DNA of 64,000 bases from positions 1-64,000 of the IMG/VR virus record IMGVR_UViG_3300043811_000074, one strand, 5' to 3'. The stretch is from a virus. Every line of letters starts with the position of its first letter. Position 1 is the first letter of the stretch. A program made the position numbers and the translations under genes. Positions 55,712-64,000 of the stretch are shown piece by piece. Under the pieces are notes generated by a model. The model was given only the letters and a program-made list of their open reading frames with translations, had not been told where the DNA came from and did not search any database.

Positions 55712-56197
55712 TTACTTCCTGTTGACTAACTCAAGAATTCCGCCGCAACTTATACAAAGCAGTTTGCAACCACGAATGCGCTTTTGAATTAAGCCACAAC
55801 GATTACATTGCCGGTTTGGTGCATCACGGTTTTGTCTGCCTGATTCTGGCGGTGGCCTTTGTTTGAAACAGCCGGATTTATTCCACTCACGCCTTAGAAC
55901 AGCGACCGCATCGAATGTTCTTTCGATTGTCGCTCGCCATTCTCTCAAAATTCGATGTAAAAGAGAATGACAGGCTTTGCAAAGCGGAATCACGTCGGCA
56001 AGGTCTTCATGTCCAAAACGCTCATAAGTATGGTGATGTAGTTGAATGTCCTTGGAACTGCAACACATGCAGGCCAATGGCAAGCCAGATTCCCAATATC
56101 GCTTTCGGAAATTCTGCCAATGAGCGCAGGCAAGATACTCTTTGTAACTTCCGAATCCGAGTCGCCTAAATGACTTCATGGCCAAATCCGCCAATCG
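55712..56197 (-). CDS. HNH endonuclease-like protein (161 aa)
   Basis: From ATG 56197 (or 56179) the protein has an HNH-type zinc core: LACMCCSSKDIQLHHHTYER then VIPLCKACHSLLH, with CxxC pairs and HHH as metal ligands. A second zinc ribbon (CNRCGLIQKR ... LLCISCGG) closes the C-terminus. It could be a homing or packaging-associated nuclease. The longer upstream frame has no support. Confidence 0.7.
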   Translation of the reverse strand, partial: RLADLAMKSFRRLGFGSYKEYLACAHWQNFRKRYWESGLPLACMCCSSKDIQLHHHTYERFGHEDLADVIPLCKACHSLLHRILREWRATIERTFDAVAVLRREWNKSGCFKQRPPPESGRQNRDAPNRQCNRCGLIQKRIRGCKLLCISCGGILELVNRK

Positions 56198-56468
56198 CAT
56201 AACCCAAAGCGGAGAGCGCACCGACCCCGCAGAAAACGGGGCCGGAATCGCATGAACCCTGAAGGGAGCCGCGCCCGCCTTGGCTTGATTCTTTAGAGAC
56301 TTTTCCAAGGTCGCCGTCAAGTCTTAACGATGGTTCGGCCGGGCCTAGCGCTCCGAACGCACCGGGGCTGAATTTTCTGCACCCCTTGTCGCTGTACTCG
56401 TTCGCGGCATTGCTGCCTTGCCTCGGCGGTCGGTGGGGTGAACACCGTTTGTCCAACCTGGGACTATG
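56198..56468. other. Gap of about 270 bp without a supported gene
   Basis: ORFs here (for example minus 56166-56456) have no recognisable composition or ribosome site. It is a transcribed spacer between the helicase and HNH genes or a remnant. Confidence 0.4.
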
Positions 56469-59400
56469 TTAAAATTCGCTGTCTGGTTGCGTGAATGTTG
56501 CCCGTCTCGCCTTGCCGAGTTTCACGAGCCGATCCCAGCATTCTTGTTTCAGGATGCCATGCACAAGCCGTAAATCTTGCGCCACGGCTTCAATCTCGTC
56601 ATTCGTTTTGGCCTTGTCCAGTTCGGCAGTTTTCTTTTTCTCGTAAGGTTCTGGCTCAAGTTTGGCGTCAATCATCTGTGACAGGTCATAGCCGCACTTG
56701 GCGCGTTCGGCAGGAACCCCTTTCCACTTGGCGAAATTCCTGGCTTTGAGCGAAGGTGGTTCGTGCGTCCATTGTCCTTCTTCAATTCGGTTGACGCGGG
56801 CCACTTCCTCAAACGGAGTTCGTTTCTTCAAGAGCGAGATGATTCTGCCAGCCTGTCCCTTGCTCAATATCTTGGTAATGTTCATGCCAAGGAACCTGAT
56901 GAATTTCTCTTGCGCCTCTGTTGCTTCTTTTGGCCCGGCATTGCTGCCAGTGCCAACATCGTGCGCCGTGTAGGTTGCTTCAGCATTCGCCTTGGCGCGG
57001 CGCTCGGCTTCTTTCTTGGCTTCACGTTCTGCCTGTTCCCGCTCCGCTTGCACCTTGGCCCGCGCGTCAGCATCCTCGCGCTGGGCCTGTCCAATGGCGT
57101 CCTCAACGCTCATTTCTTCTTCGGTGGCTTCATCGGCAAGAATCTCCGAAGCTCGGTCAACGATCTTATCCGGCAGTCCTTCCGCATAAATCATGACTGT
57201 TGAAGCGCAATCTGCTAGGCCGGTAATGCCCACGAGGTCAACGATCAGGGCATTGGGTTTTGAGGACGCGGCAATCGCGGCCAAGCGTTCCTCTCGTGTT
57301 GCCAGTCCGTTCAGCAGGCCGCGTAAAGGACGGCATGAGCGGCCCTTCATTTGTTCGGCAAGTGACGATGCCTTTTTGCTGACTGGCCGAAAGACGGCCA
57401 CGCACGCGATAGAGGGATCGTTGTAACCTTCGCGGCAAAGACCGCAGACAGACAGAAATTGAAACTTGCCCGATTGATGGTCAAGATAGACCTGTTTGCG
57501 TTCATGCTCTGGCGAAGCGCCGTCGAGTTCGCGGGCCTGATCGCCACTTTTGGTAATATCTGTTGGCTCCAACATCCGGCCACAAGCGCAGGCCGCGCCG
57601 TCGCCGATCAAAAGGCGCGGTTGCCACTTCACCAGACCGCAGGTGCATTTTGTTTCGACGCGGGCATTGATGAAGCGGGCGACGTTCTTGGCCATTTCCA
57701 CGCCGGGCGAAAAGATCAGCGTGCGCCGGTTCTCAACCATATCCAGGAGAGGCAACACCAGAGTTGCCAGCATTTTTTCTTCGCCGAGTTTTCTTTCGAG
57801 ATCGGCTTCGTCGAAGTCTTCTCCTAGCTTGGCGAGCGATTTGAAATCCACTCCCTCTACGTCGATGTATTTCTGGACGTAGGGTACAGCCCAGCCGTCT
57901 TTGACTCCGCAAGGCTTGCTCGGCGAGTAGAGCGGGTAATCGACCGCGATGCCGGGAAACATCTTGTCTCCCACGGACACTTGATCCCCCCGCTTCGGGG
58001 TCGCGGTCATGCCGGTGCGCCGGCTCTTGGGATTCTGTTCAAACCAATCGACGATATGCCCCACACTTGTTAGGTGATAAGCGTGCCGGTGCGCCTCATC
58101 GAATACGATCAGCCAGTTCAGCCGATTGTCGAATTTGTGCAGTCGGCTCCATGCGGCTCCATGCGCCTCTGGCTCGCGACACAGACGCGCAATTTCATCG
58201 CGCACGGCGTCCGCTTCGCCGCCGCGCTCCAGGTGTCTCAGGAATCTCTTGCAGGACCGCTCTGGGCAAGCGCCAAGGTCCATGACTCCATAACCGCCAA
58301 GCGATTCGATTTGTTCGGGTGTCGGTGGTTTGGCGCGGAGAAGTGACGCGCGGCTGACGACGGAGATTTTCGGAATGTCATCGGCGTCAATCGTGGCGGC
58401 GTCCATTTCGATGCCGGGTCGGATGCCGAGAACTTCTTCGATTTCTTGCGCGAATTGCCAGACAAGTTGCGTCTCGTAACTCACGACCATGCAGCGATAA
58501 TCCTCGCCGCGCCGGAGCCAGGTGTTCATCTTCATGCAGGCGCAAATAGTGTTGTGTGTTACCGTGAAGTCGCCAAGCAAAAATCGCCCGTCACCGGACA
58601 ACGTAAAGCCGAAGTATTCGCCTTCCCCGATTGGTTCAACGGCGAAACCAAACGACAGATGGTCTTTCTTCTGTTTTCGTGGGGCCGCTCTTTTTCTGGC
58701 AATGCGTGTTGGGATGACTGAGCAATCGCCGCTGATTGATACTCGCCAGTAGGTTCCGGTCGTGCCGTTGTTTGTGCAGGTCTTTTGGCATTCAGCAACA
58801 TAGGCGGCCAGTCCAAGCGAACGGGCCACGAACGCAACGTCCTCAGAGAGTCCCTTGATTTTGGAAATGTAATCGAATCCGCCGTGATGTTCGCATCCGT
58901 CCGTGTCCAGTAAACCGGCAAGAATTTGCAGGCGTGTTTCACGGCTTCCGGTCTTGTAGACGTGCGGAATCCGTTTGCCATCCTTGATCAAAAGTTTAAT
59001 CCAAGATAGGAGCGGATTCTCGTTGCCGTGATAACTGCCTTTCCGCAGCCGCCAAGTCGTTGCCTTTCCGCTTTTCATGCCTTCAACCTTGACCAAATCA
59101 AGGCAGAATTCGCTGGCTACGGTCGCAAGGGCATCGACTATTTCTTGATCGGCGGTTGTCACTTCAGGTTTTTTGAAAGTCCCGTCACCAAGCCAAACGC
59201 CAAGAAAGTAAGGATTGAGCAAAGGCACTTCGTGGTCGTGAAATTCGACCGCGACACGAAAGCCCTTCATGATGTGCTTGAAAGAGGAAGATTCCGCAAG
59301 GTACTTATCAAGCGAAATGTCAATCACCTGTCCCGGCTTCATCCCGCGAATCGTGTTGATCTTCTTGGAAAAATTGGTGGCCTTCAGGGTCAGAACATGA

Positions 59401-59729
59401 ACGTCGTTCACGACGAAAGGTTCTCCGCGATTTGGCGTGATCCGAAACAGTTGTCCGACTCCCTGATTAGTTCGGAGAACGCGGCGCGGCTTTGAATCTG
59501 GACCCATCAGTAAATCGCCGACAGCAATTTCCTCGACTGGCTTGATTGTCCCACTGAAGAGCATAACCATCGTGCCGCGTCCAAGACACTTTCCACCGCC
59601 TGTAAAAATCCGCGTCAGCGTGCCGAGTTCCCCGCCGTCCCATAGACGGAATGATTCGTCATGATCGGTCAGTTGGTAATCGCGGGCCACGATACCGGCG
59701 CGCGTCCCTGGCTCAAAAAGAGTTTCCAT
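56469..59729 (-). CDS. DEAH-type SF2 helicase interrupted by an intein (1086 aa)
   Basis: ATG 59729 is preceded by GGAG. The host protein has Walker A TGGGK-T (split by the intein), DEAH at residues 544-547 (IVFDEAHRHAY), SRRTGMTATPKRGD (motif III), TLIFSPGVEMAKN (IV) and LAEQMKGRSCRPL (VI, QxxGRxxR). A zinc ribbon (CTCGLVKW ... ACACGRM) is inserted in the second RecA domain. The C-terminal ~270 residues are charged helices. It is likely the phage replicative helicase, followed by the ParB-like gene upstream in the operon. After intein removal the helicase would be 740 aa. Confidence 0.85.
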   Translation of the reverse strand: METLFEPGTRAGIVARDYQLTDHDESFRLWDGGELGTLTRIFTGGGKCLGRGTMVMLFSGTIKPVEEIAVGDLLMGPDSKPRRVLRTNQGVGQLFRITPNRGEPFVVNDVHVLTLKATNFSKKINTIRGMKPGQVIDISLDKYLAESSSFKHIMKGFRVAVEFHDHEVPLLNPYFLGVWLGDGTFKKPEVTTADQEIVDALATVASEFCLDLVKVEGMKSGKATTWRLRKGSYHGNENPLLSWIKLLIKDGKRIPHVYKTGSRETRLQILAGLLDTDGCEHHGGFDYISKIKGLSEDVAFVARSLGLAAYVAECQKTCTNNGTTGTYWRVSISGDCSVIPTRIARKRAAPRKQKKDHLSFGFAVEPIGEGEYFGFTLSGDGRFLLGDFTVTHNTICACMKMNTWLRRGEDYRCMVVSYETQLVWQFAQEIEEVLGIRPGIEMDAATIDADDIPKISVVSRASLLRAKPPTPEQIESLGGYGVMDLGACPERSCKRFLRHLERGGEADAVRDEIARLCREPEAHGAAWSRLHKFDNRLNWLIVFDEAHRHAYHLTSVGHIVDWFEQNPKSRRTGMTATPKRGDQVSVGDKMFPGIAVDYPLYSPSKPCGVKDGWAVPYVQKYIDVEGVDFKSLAKLGEDFDEADLERKLGEEKMLATLVLPLLDMVENRRTLIFSPGVEMAKNVARFINARVETKCTCGLVKWQPRLLIGDGAACACGRMLEPTDITKSGDQARELDGASPEHERKQVYLDHQSGKFQFLSVCGLCREGYNDPSIACVAVFRPVSKKASSLAEQMKGRSCRPLRGLLNGLATREERLAAIAASSKPNALIVDLVGITGLADCASTVMIYAEGLPDKIVDRASEILADEATEEEMSVEDAIGQAQREDADARAKVQAEREQAEREAKKEAERRAKANAEATYTAHDVGTGSNAGPKEATEAQEKFIRFLGMNITKILSKGQAGRIISLLKKRTPFEEVARVNRIEEGQWTHEPPSLKARNFAKWKGVPAERAKCGYDLSQMIDAKLEPEPYEKKKTAELDKAKTNDEIEAVAQDLRLVHGILKQECWDRLVKLGKARRATFTQPDSEF
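58551..59588 (-). mobile_element. Intein with LAGLIDADG homing endonuclease (346 aa)
   Basis: It lies between Lys and Thr of the helicase Walker A (GGGK / TICAC). The N-terminal splice block is CLGRGTMVMLFSG (Cys1) and the C-terminal block is GDFTVTHN (terminal His-Asn) followed by Thr+1. Two LAGLIDADG-like motifs are present: FLGVWLGDGTF (~residue 128) and LAGLLDTDGC (~223). All residues needed for splicing appear present. Confidence 0.9.
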
Positions 59730-59737
59730 GTTCTCTC

Positions 59738-60796
59738 CTAGCCGACAAGCATATCGTATTGCCACTTGGGAACGCGCCCAACCTTCTGACAATCGCGGCA
59801 ACCTTTGCCGTCACATTTGGGACAAGCGGAGTGGCATTTTGCGGTGCGCACGGTTGAGCAACCGTCCTTGAATTTTTGGATGGCGCTTTCGCGGCGGTTG
59901 TTGTAGTCGAGCCATTCGTCTTTGGGCAGGTTGTCGTCAACGAATTTCATCAGACCACGGCAGAAGGATTCGAGTTGCGAGTTGCGCTGTTTGATCGCTT
60001 CGTCGATGGTGGCCGGTTCGGTGTCCTCTTCCTCTTTTAGTAGGTCTTCGTCGATTTGCTCGGAAAGTGTTTTCTTTTTCTTGCCGTTCGCGGACGGCTC
60101 TTTCGGCTTCTTGTTCAGCGCCTTGCAGTCGGGGCAAGCCTCCCGCATGACGCGCCCGAGTTCTTTTTGATGCTGGCAGAATGAGCAGAATTTCGGCAGC
60201 GCTTTGGTCGCGGTTGTGGCCTGCCCATTCCGCACGGCATCGACAGCGTGATTCTGAATCTCTGGCGGTTCGTGCGCGACGGTCGCGGCGTCTGAGAGTG
60301 ACACCGTGCCGTCAATCACGGCGGCTTGGAGTTCGGGAGTCCCTTCATCTGTGACGGTTTTTGCTCTTGCTACAGAGCGCCCGCTGACATTGAGCATTTC
60401 AGCAGCTTTGGCGCGGGAGGGTGTGCCATCTGGCACATGCTGATTTGCTCCCTTCGGCAGCGTGGCCAGCGTTGCCGCGAACATGGCCCGTTGGCTTTCG
60501 TTGAGATGCTGCCGCAGTACCTTTTTCATGACGTACTGCATGGGGTCTTTGCCGATAAACTCGGCGAATGTTGGCACGACTTCAGCCATCAGCGCGGCTT
60601 TATGTTTGTGGCGTCCGTCCAGAATTTTCCCGCCGTAGGTGATGATCGGCTCGCCTTCATCGTACCCGTTTTCGCGCATGTGAGCAGCGAGCGCTTCAAG
60701 GTCGATGCCGATGCCGAATTCAACGAGAGCAGAAAGAGGATGATGCTTGAGGGTTCGCCAGCTGGCGGGAGTGTCGATTGGTTGCGTGGTCTTCAT
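59738..60796 (-). CDS. ParB/Srx-like protein with zinc C-terminus (352 aa)
   Basis: The N-terminal domain has the ParB-nuclease-fold motif YGGKILDGRHKHKAALMA; residues ~130-180 carry a ParB-type HTH (SRAKAAEMLNVSGRSVARAK). The C-terminal part has acidic coiled coil and two zinc sites (FCSFCQHQKELG ... CPDC and SACPKCDGKGCRDCQ). Phage ParB-like proteins bind DNA in replication or segregation, or act as nucleases. It sits just upstream of the helicase gene and is probably co-transcribed. Confidence 0.75.
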   Translation of the reverse strand: MKTTQPIDTPASWRTLKHHPLSALVEFGIGIDLEALAAHMRENGYDEGEPIITYGGKILDGRHKHKAALMAEVVPTFAEFIGKDPMQYVMKKVLRQHLNESQRAMFAATLATLPKGANQHVPDGTPSRAKAAEMLNVSGRSVARAKTVTDEGTPELQAAVIDGTVSLSDAATVAHEPPEIQNHAVDAVRNGQATTATKALPKFCSFCQHQKELGRVMREACPDCKALNKKPKEPSANGKKKKTLSEQIDEDLLKEEEDTEPATIDEAIKQRNSQLESFCRGLMKFVDDNLPKDEWLDYNNRRESAIQKFKDGCSTVRTAKCHSACPKCDGKGCRDCQKVGRVPKWQYDMLVG

Positions 60797-61110
60797 GCGT
60801 CCGCCCCTTCCTCTCCGAAGAGGTCTTCGCGCACGTCGAATTGAATTTGATCTTTCTTGCTGCGCCGACCCCGGATCGGTTCGATATGCCGCGCCGGAGT
60901 TTTGCGCGTCGTGACGGGAGTAATGAGTACGTCGTCGGGGTCTTGGGGATGGGGAATGATGGTCAGCTTGAGACAGGCTTCGCGTTTGTCGGGCAGGCTT
61001 GGACGTTGGCGACAGTCAACAATGGCCGCCTCGATTTGCTGGCGGAAATCCTCTTGGAGTCCAGCCGATAACAGGTGCATGGTTTCGAGAGTTAGGGTTG
61101 CTGCTTTCAT
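60793..61110 (-). CDS. Early hypothetical protein (105 aa)
   Basis: ATG 61110 lies ~140 nt after a promoter-like site. ATGA overlap with the ParB-like gene. It includes SAGLQEDFRQQIEAAIVDCR and PHPQDPDDVLITPVTTRK, and a basic C-terminus. Function unknown; a ParB partner is possible. Confidence 0.55.
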   Translation of the reverse strand: MKAATLTLETMHLLSAGLQEDFRQQIEAAIVDCRQRPSLPDKREACLKLTIIPHPQDPDDVLITPVTTRKTPARHIEPIRGRRSKKDQIQFDVREDLFGEEGADA

Positions 61111-61247
61111 GCGCCATCCTTCGCGGAATAAAAGTGCCAACCCGCCCCGGCCTTGGTCTCGTGCCCGCAAAGGAAGACGCGCGGGTACGGGTTGGTGGCT
61201 CAAAAATGTTTTGTCTTGTGTGATTGCGGGCACACACACCAGAGAAG

Positions 61248-61276
61248 AGATTAATCAATCCGCGAATCCTTGTCAA
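61248..61276 (-). promoter_or_regulatory. Internal promoter for the ParB/helicase unit
   Basis: On minus, TTGACA (61276-61271) and TAATCT (61253-61248) are spaced by exactly 17 nt. The site overlaps the end of the 389-aa gene and precedes a 140-nt leader before ATG 61110. A perfect -35 with a weak -10. Confidence 0.55.
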
Positions 61277-62442
61277 GCCGAAACTGGAAGATTTTTTCCG
61301 GCATGGTAGGAATGCAGCGCAACCACAACATCCTTGACAAGCTCTTCGTCCAGGTCCGTGGGGGCCGTCCCTTGGAGGATTCCCACCAGAACATCGGGAG
61401 GAGTCCCGCATTTCACGCAGGCGACCACGACCGGCCAGAGCCGTTGAGTGCAGTCGGAAAACTTTTCCAGACCCAGCACTTTGCGGAGTTTGTTGCCCGC
61501 GTCTTTTTTGCCAGCTGGGAATTGCAGCTTGAGCCAGGTCGTTTGCAGGGCCGTCAGTTTGTCGTTGGGTTCCCCGGTGGGAATCGGCGGCTCCATGGGT
61601 TCGGGTTCCGCTTTGGGTTGTTCCTTCGCTTTGGCAGGGGCTTTTGCTGCTGGCTTCGCTTCGGCTTTTGGTGCGGCCTTGTGGTCGCTCATCGCATCAG
61701 CATCCATGTTCGGTTTGGCATCGCCTTGGACTTGATCCTCGTCTTGCGTGAACAGGTCGCTTGTGGCCGTGGTCGTGCGAACGGCCTTGACGTAGGCGCG
61801 TTTGTCCGCCATTGCAATCACGGTTTGAAGCAAGTCGAATTGGTCAGGGTTTTCGATTGTGCCGACGCGCTGCTCTTCAATCAGCGGCTCGCCGTCGCGG
61901 AACTTGGCATTGCAGCCGCCTTTTTTCGGCCAGCACAACCAGCCGCCGCCGTATTCTTCCTTGCCCTTGATGACCGTCCCGGCTTTCTTGCAGGCGGGGC
62001 AAGTGCGCTCTTCGGAGCGATAGCGGTACTTGCGCTCCCATGTCGTGCAGGCTCCGCGCCCGGTTCCGACAACAGGACCATCGGTGTCCATGTAATGCAG
62101 GCGGCATTCGACGACGATGGAGATAACCGGGGTCGTCACGCCGTCGCCGAAGATCGGCTCGCCATGATAGGTCGGCACAAGCCGCAGAGGTTGACAAAGG
62201 ACTTCCGCGCCGGGCTGATGCAGAAACGGCTTGGCCACGCCGGGAACTTTGCCGAAATGCACCCCGTCTTCCATGACAGCGGTTTGAATGGCGCGTACGC
62301 GGTCGCGGGCAGTTTTGATGTCGATTAGATGCTGGGTAAATTCCCCTTGCGGCATCATCGCCAAGGCTTTCCAGCCCTGCGAAGATTCACGCACAGTCAG
62401 TTGCCCGGCAATTTCGGTGAGTTGTTGGCTTGAGCTTGTCAT
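61273..62442 (-). CDS. Phage recombination-type protein with zinc module (389 aa)
   Basis: ATG 62442 overlaps the HNH gene stop (ATGA). Residues ~45-95 contain VMEDGVHFGKVPGVAKPFL and QPGAEVLCQPLRLVP, the conserved 'DYG-iPG-kPtL-KpGAekL' pattern of a phage/archaeal family linked to ssDNA annealing or recombination. A zinc module (CPACKKAG ... WPKKGGC) follows, then MADKRAYVKAVRTTTATSDLF, an Ala/Pro/Lys linker and a C-terminal helical domain. Role inferred; family recalled by pattern. Confidence 0.6.
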   Translation of the reverse strand: MTSSSQQLTEIAGQLTVRESSQGWKALAMMPQGEFTQHLIDIKTARDRVRAIQTAVMEDGVHFGKVPGVAKPFLHQPGAEVLCQPLRLVPTYHGEPIFGDGVTTPVISIVVECRLHYMDTDGPVVGTGRGACTTWERKYRYRSEERTCPACKKAGTVIKGKEEYGGGWLCWPKKGGCNAKFRDGEPLIEEQRVGTIENPDQFDLLQTVIAMADKRAYVKAVRTTTATSDLFTQDEDQVQGDAKPNMDADAMSDHKAAPKAEAKPAAKAPAKAKEQPKAEPEPMEPPIPTGEPNDKLTALQTTWLKLQFPAGKKDAGNKLRKVLGLEKFSDCTQRLWPVVVACVKCGTPPDVLVGILQGTAPTDLDEELVKDVVVALHSYHAGKNLPVSA

Positions 62443-62930
62443 GGTTGTGCCTTTCGTTTGGGTCGCGGTCCTTTTTTGTGATTGAGTTGGATTCCGTCTT
62501 CTTCTGCCCAGCGCTTCACCCATTTCCAAACTGCCGCGATAGTGAAGCCAGTGGCATCGACGATTTCGGGGTAAGTCGTGCCTGCCTTTACCATGCCCAT
62601 GATCTTTTCGCGGTGTTCCGGTAATCGCGCTTTCATGCGAAGATCCTTTTTGCCGTGACATTTCAGGCAGAGTGTTTGTAGATTCTCCATCGTGTTGTGC
62701 TTGCGGTTTCTATCTTTGTGATCCAAGGTGATCGGCCTGCCCCACTTCTGCCGATGTTCAGCGTCCGTCATGCCGCAATGAAGGCATTTGTAGCCGTCGC
62801 GTTCAAGAACCCGTTTGCGTAGACCGCCGTAGTTCGATGCCGTGCTGAACCCGTTTTGCTCTTGGAACTCGCGGCGTTTACGGCGATGCCATTCCAGCTT
62901 ATAAGCCTTGTGCTTTTCAGTTACAGGCAT
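62439..62930 (-). CDS. HNH endonuclease with C-terminal HTH (163 aa)
   Basis: GAGGGTGCT precedes the ATG at 62930. The HNH core is CLHCGMTDAEHRQKWGRPIT LDHKDRNRKHNT with CLKCHGKKD, i.e. two CxxC zinc pairs and the catalytic DH. The C-terminus is a helix-turn-helix (YPEIVDATGFTIAAVWKWVK). This is a homing or host-takeover type nuclease; the HTH may direct site choice. Confidence 0.8.
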   Translation of the reverse strand: MPVTEKHKAYKLEWHRRKRREFQEQNGFSTASNYGGLRKRVLERDGYKCLHCGMTDAEHRQKWGRPITLDHKDRNRKHNTMENLQTLCLKCHGKKDLRMKARLPEHREKIMGMVKAGTTYPEIVDATGFTIAAVWKWVKRWAEEDGIQLNHKKGPRPKRKAQP

Positions 62931-63044
62931 AGCACCCTCAAAAGTCACCAGCCCCCCGGCTGAAATCTCGGCCTGCAAGAGACGAGGCGCGGGGCAGCTG
63001 GTGATTCGCGTTGTGAGCGTGGCTTGCAGGCCGTGGGATAGAGA

Positions 63045-63206
63045 TTAATCTTTCCCGCCCTGGGCGTCAAGGTCGGTAGGTGGGGAATCCGGCAGTTCCA
63101 CTGTCATCATGGCAACCTGCACGGCGCAGAGTTCGTCATAGATGGCCGGGTCTTCTGATTCCAGATAGGCTTCGATCAGTTGGGCTTCACGTTCTTCGAG
63201 CGTCAT
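63045..63206 (-). CDS. Small acidic early protein (53 aa)
   Basis: ATGA overlap with the upstream gene. A strongly acidic helix (LEEREAQLIEAYLESEDPAI) with a Pro-rich tail. No family is recognised. Confidence 0.55.
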   Translation of the reverse strand: MTLEEREAQLIEAYLESEDPAIYDELCAVQVAMMTVELPDSPPTDLDAQGGKD

Positions 63207-63496
63207 TTCACAATCTCCCCGTTATCGTCCAGCAGCAGCGTTGCGGGCCGCACAATCGGCCCGGTGACATGCCGCCGGAGCGTGGTTTCGATGATGCCTC
63301 TGTCGTCTCCGTCCGTTTTCCACCAGACGATAAATGTTATCTGACCTTTTTCCTTGACGCTGGGCACGTTATGCAGCGGCAAGAGGTCTACCTGATGCGG
63401 CGGGCCGCCAGCCCGGACGCGAACGAAAGCCAGGTCCGCGAGCCGGTGAAAGCCCCGGCGCGCTGCGCGGATGGTTGCGCCGAAAGTTGGTGTCAT
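63203..63496 (-). CDS. Small early protein (97 aa)
   Basis: ATG 63496 overlaps the upstream stop. It has a basic start and a beta centre (GQITFIVWWKTDGDDRGIIE) ending in ATLLLDDNGEIVK. Function unknown. Confidence 0.55.
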   Translation of the reverse strand: MTPTFGATIRAARRGFHRLADLAFVRVRAGGPPHQVDLLPLHNVPSVKEKGQITFIVWWKTDGDDRGIIETTLRRHVTGPIVRPATLLLDDNGEIVK

Positions 63497-63621
63497 GGTC
63501 CCTCCAGGTAGCCGAGACATTCCCGTAGTGCGCCGATGAGCATTTGCTTGGCCTCTGCTTCCGTGACCGCTTCGCCGCTGTGAGCGATGGTCCGGTCGTT
63601 AGCGTGGATTTTCTCTAGCAT
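63493..63621 (-). CDS. Small early protein or C-terminal half of a frameshifted gene (42 aa)
   Basis: LEKIHANDRTIAHSGEAVTE then a helix ending LGYLEGP, ATGA-coupled downstream. It overlaps the next ORF in another frame, and the two together read like one protein split by a one-base shift. A CCAGCGCC/GGCGCTGG hairpin lies at the junction. Confidence 0.4.
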   Translation of the reverse strand: MLEKIHANDRTIAHSGEAVTEAEAKQMLIGALRECLGYLEGP

Positions 63622-63727
63622 CGCCAGCGCCGTCCTGCAAGGCGCTGGCCGTAGGGTGCCGCGGATCAATTCTGCGGGCGGAGTCGATTACTCGCTCCGC
63701 ACAGTCCTTCAGTTCGTCGCGGGTCAT
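63599..63727 (-). CDS. Small early ORF (42 aa), possibly the N-terminal half of the previous gene
   Basis: ATGA overlap with the upstream gene. TRDELKDCAERVIDSARRID is a convincing helix; the last ~12 residues are not. It may join the 63493-63621 frame by a frameshift, or be a separate coupled gene. Confidence 0.4.
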   Translation of the reverse strand: MTRDELKDCAERVIDSARRIDPRHPTASALQDGAGDARENPR

Positions 63728-64000
63728 GGGGTTTGCCTTTCGATTTCAGCGATCAGGTTTTCAGCGATCAGGAGTTCGGCTCGCTGTTCTCCTGTGTATC
63801 CCGACGCAGGGCCGTAGCGTTCTACCAGCGACTTCAGGCATGAAAGCAAGCGCTTTGACGCTGCCATAAGGCGAGCGTTGTTGGCTTCCGTTTCAAGCGT
63901 GTCGCCGGGCGCGCCGTTGGCTATCGTGGCGAGATACCAGACACAGGACAGGTTGCCCGACGATCCCTTCCCACCAAGTTTGCCGCGCGCGCCGATGCGC
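63724..64000 (-). CDS. Partial early protein at right edge
   Basis: The minus frame is open to the right edge (about 91 codons seen) and ends in ATGA overlap with the next gene. It includes RLMAASKRLLSCLKSLVERY and LIAENLIAEIERQTP, i.e. a mostly helical protein whose start lies outside the window. No family is recognised, although NARLMAASKRLL resembles a motif in short phage proteins. Confidence 0.5.
   Translation of the reverse strand, partial: RIGARGKLGGKGSSGNLSCVWYLATIANGAPGDTLETEANNARLMAASKRLLSCLKSLVERYGPASGYTGEQRAELLIAENLIAEIERQTP

Noticed and set aside
56166-56456. 96-codon minus ORF before the HNH gene
   Set aside because: Gly/Ser/Pro-rich low-information sequence that overlaps the HNH gene start; no family or ribosome site.
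61270-62328. 352-codon plus-strand ORF antisense to the recombination-type gene
   Set aside because: Phe/Arg/Gly-rich random-looking sequence with no ribosome site; the minus frame has recognisable motifs and couples to its neighbours.
1-64000. CRISPR array or large direct-repeat array
   Set aside because: No run of regularly spaced near-identical 25-40-bp repeats was seen. The repeats present are protein-level repeats in fibre genes and the three 18-bp operators.

Overview
The window looks like most of the genome of a tailed phage (siphovirus type, or a prophage of one) that infects a planctomycete of the Gemmata kind. The phage assignment rests on a collinear head-and-tail gene series: portal, protease/scaffold, capsid, connectors, tail tube, tail chaperones, tape measure and fibres. 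The host assignment is an inference. It rests on cargo genes of planctomycete type: a TIGR03067-like membrane protein, a zinc-ribbon/two-helix membrane protein, secreted Tyr/Val/Gln-rich proteins, two secreted c-type cytochromes and a sedolisin. No terminase or integrase is visible; the terminase probably lies left of the window.

Layout. (1) 1-19.6 kb, plus strand: virion genes in classical order. They run from a very large portal fusion, through prohead protease/scaffold, a beta-rich protein, major capsid protein, tandem decoration-like proteins, connector/neck/tail-tube candidates and a tail-chaperone pair, to the tape measure and a probable baseplate protein. (2) 19.6-28.3 kb: long beta-rich, repeat-containing tail and fibre proteins, with a host-like membrane gene and an HNH homing-type endonuclease inserted on the minus strand. 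(3) 28.3-39.8 kb: accessory region with many very small membrane proteins, two cytochrome c proteins, secreted planctomycete-type proteins, a minus-strand two-gene island and an S53 peptidase, closed by strong hairpin terminators. (4) 39.8-41.1 kb: control region with three copies of a GTCNATAG-type operator, a tRNA-like gene, a small HTH regulator and a divergently oriented second putative regulator. (5) 41.1-64 kb: a DNA methyltransferase-nuclease fusion on plus, then a long minus-strand early operon of tightly overlapping small genes (ATGA, GTGA and TAATG junctions). This operon includes an SPPY-type methyltransferase, RusA, an m5C methyltransferase, an intein-bearing DEAH helicase, a ParB-like protein, HNH proteins and a probable recombination protein. 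A TnpB element sits inside it on plus.

How it fits together. The plus half makes the particle and probably the lysis and host-interaction products. The minus half makes DNA replication, recombination and modification proteins. The small HTH protein next to the operators probably sets the switch between them. No muramidase, amidase or endopeptidase-type endolysin was recognised. The sedolisin protease beside holin-like peptides is the best candidate for a lysis enzyme, which would suit a host with a protein-rich wall; this is inference.

Limits: all calls come from reading the sequence without database searches. Functions given for small proteins are mostly contextual. Several minus-strand small genes appear frameshifted, which may be real decay or consensus errors.
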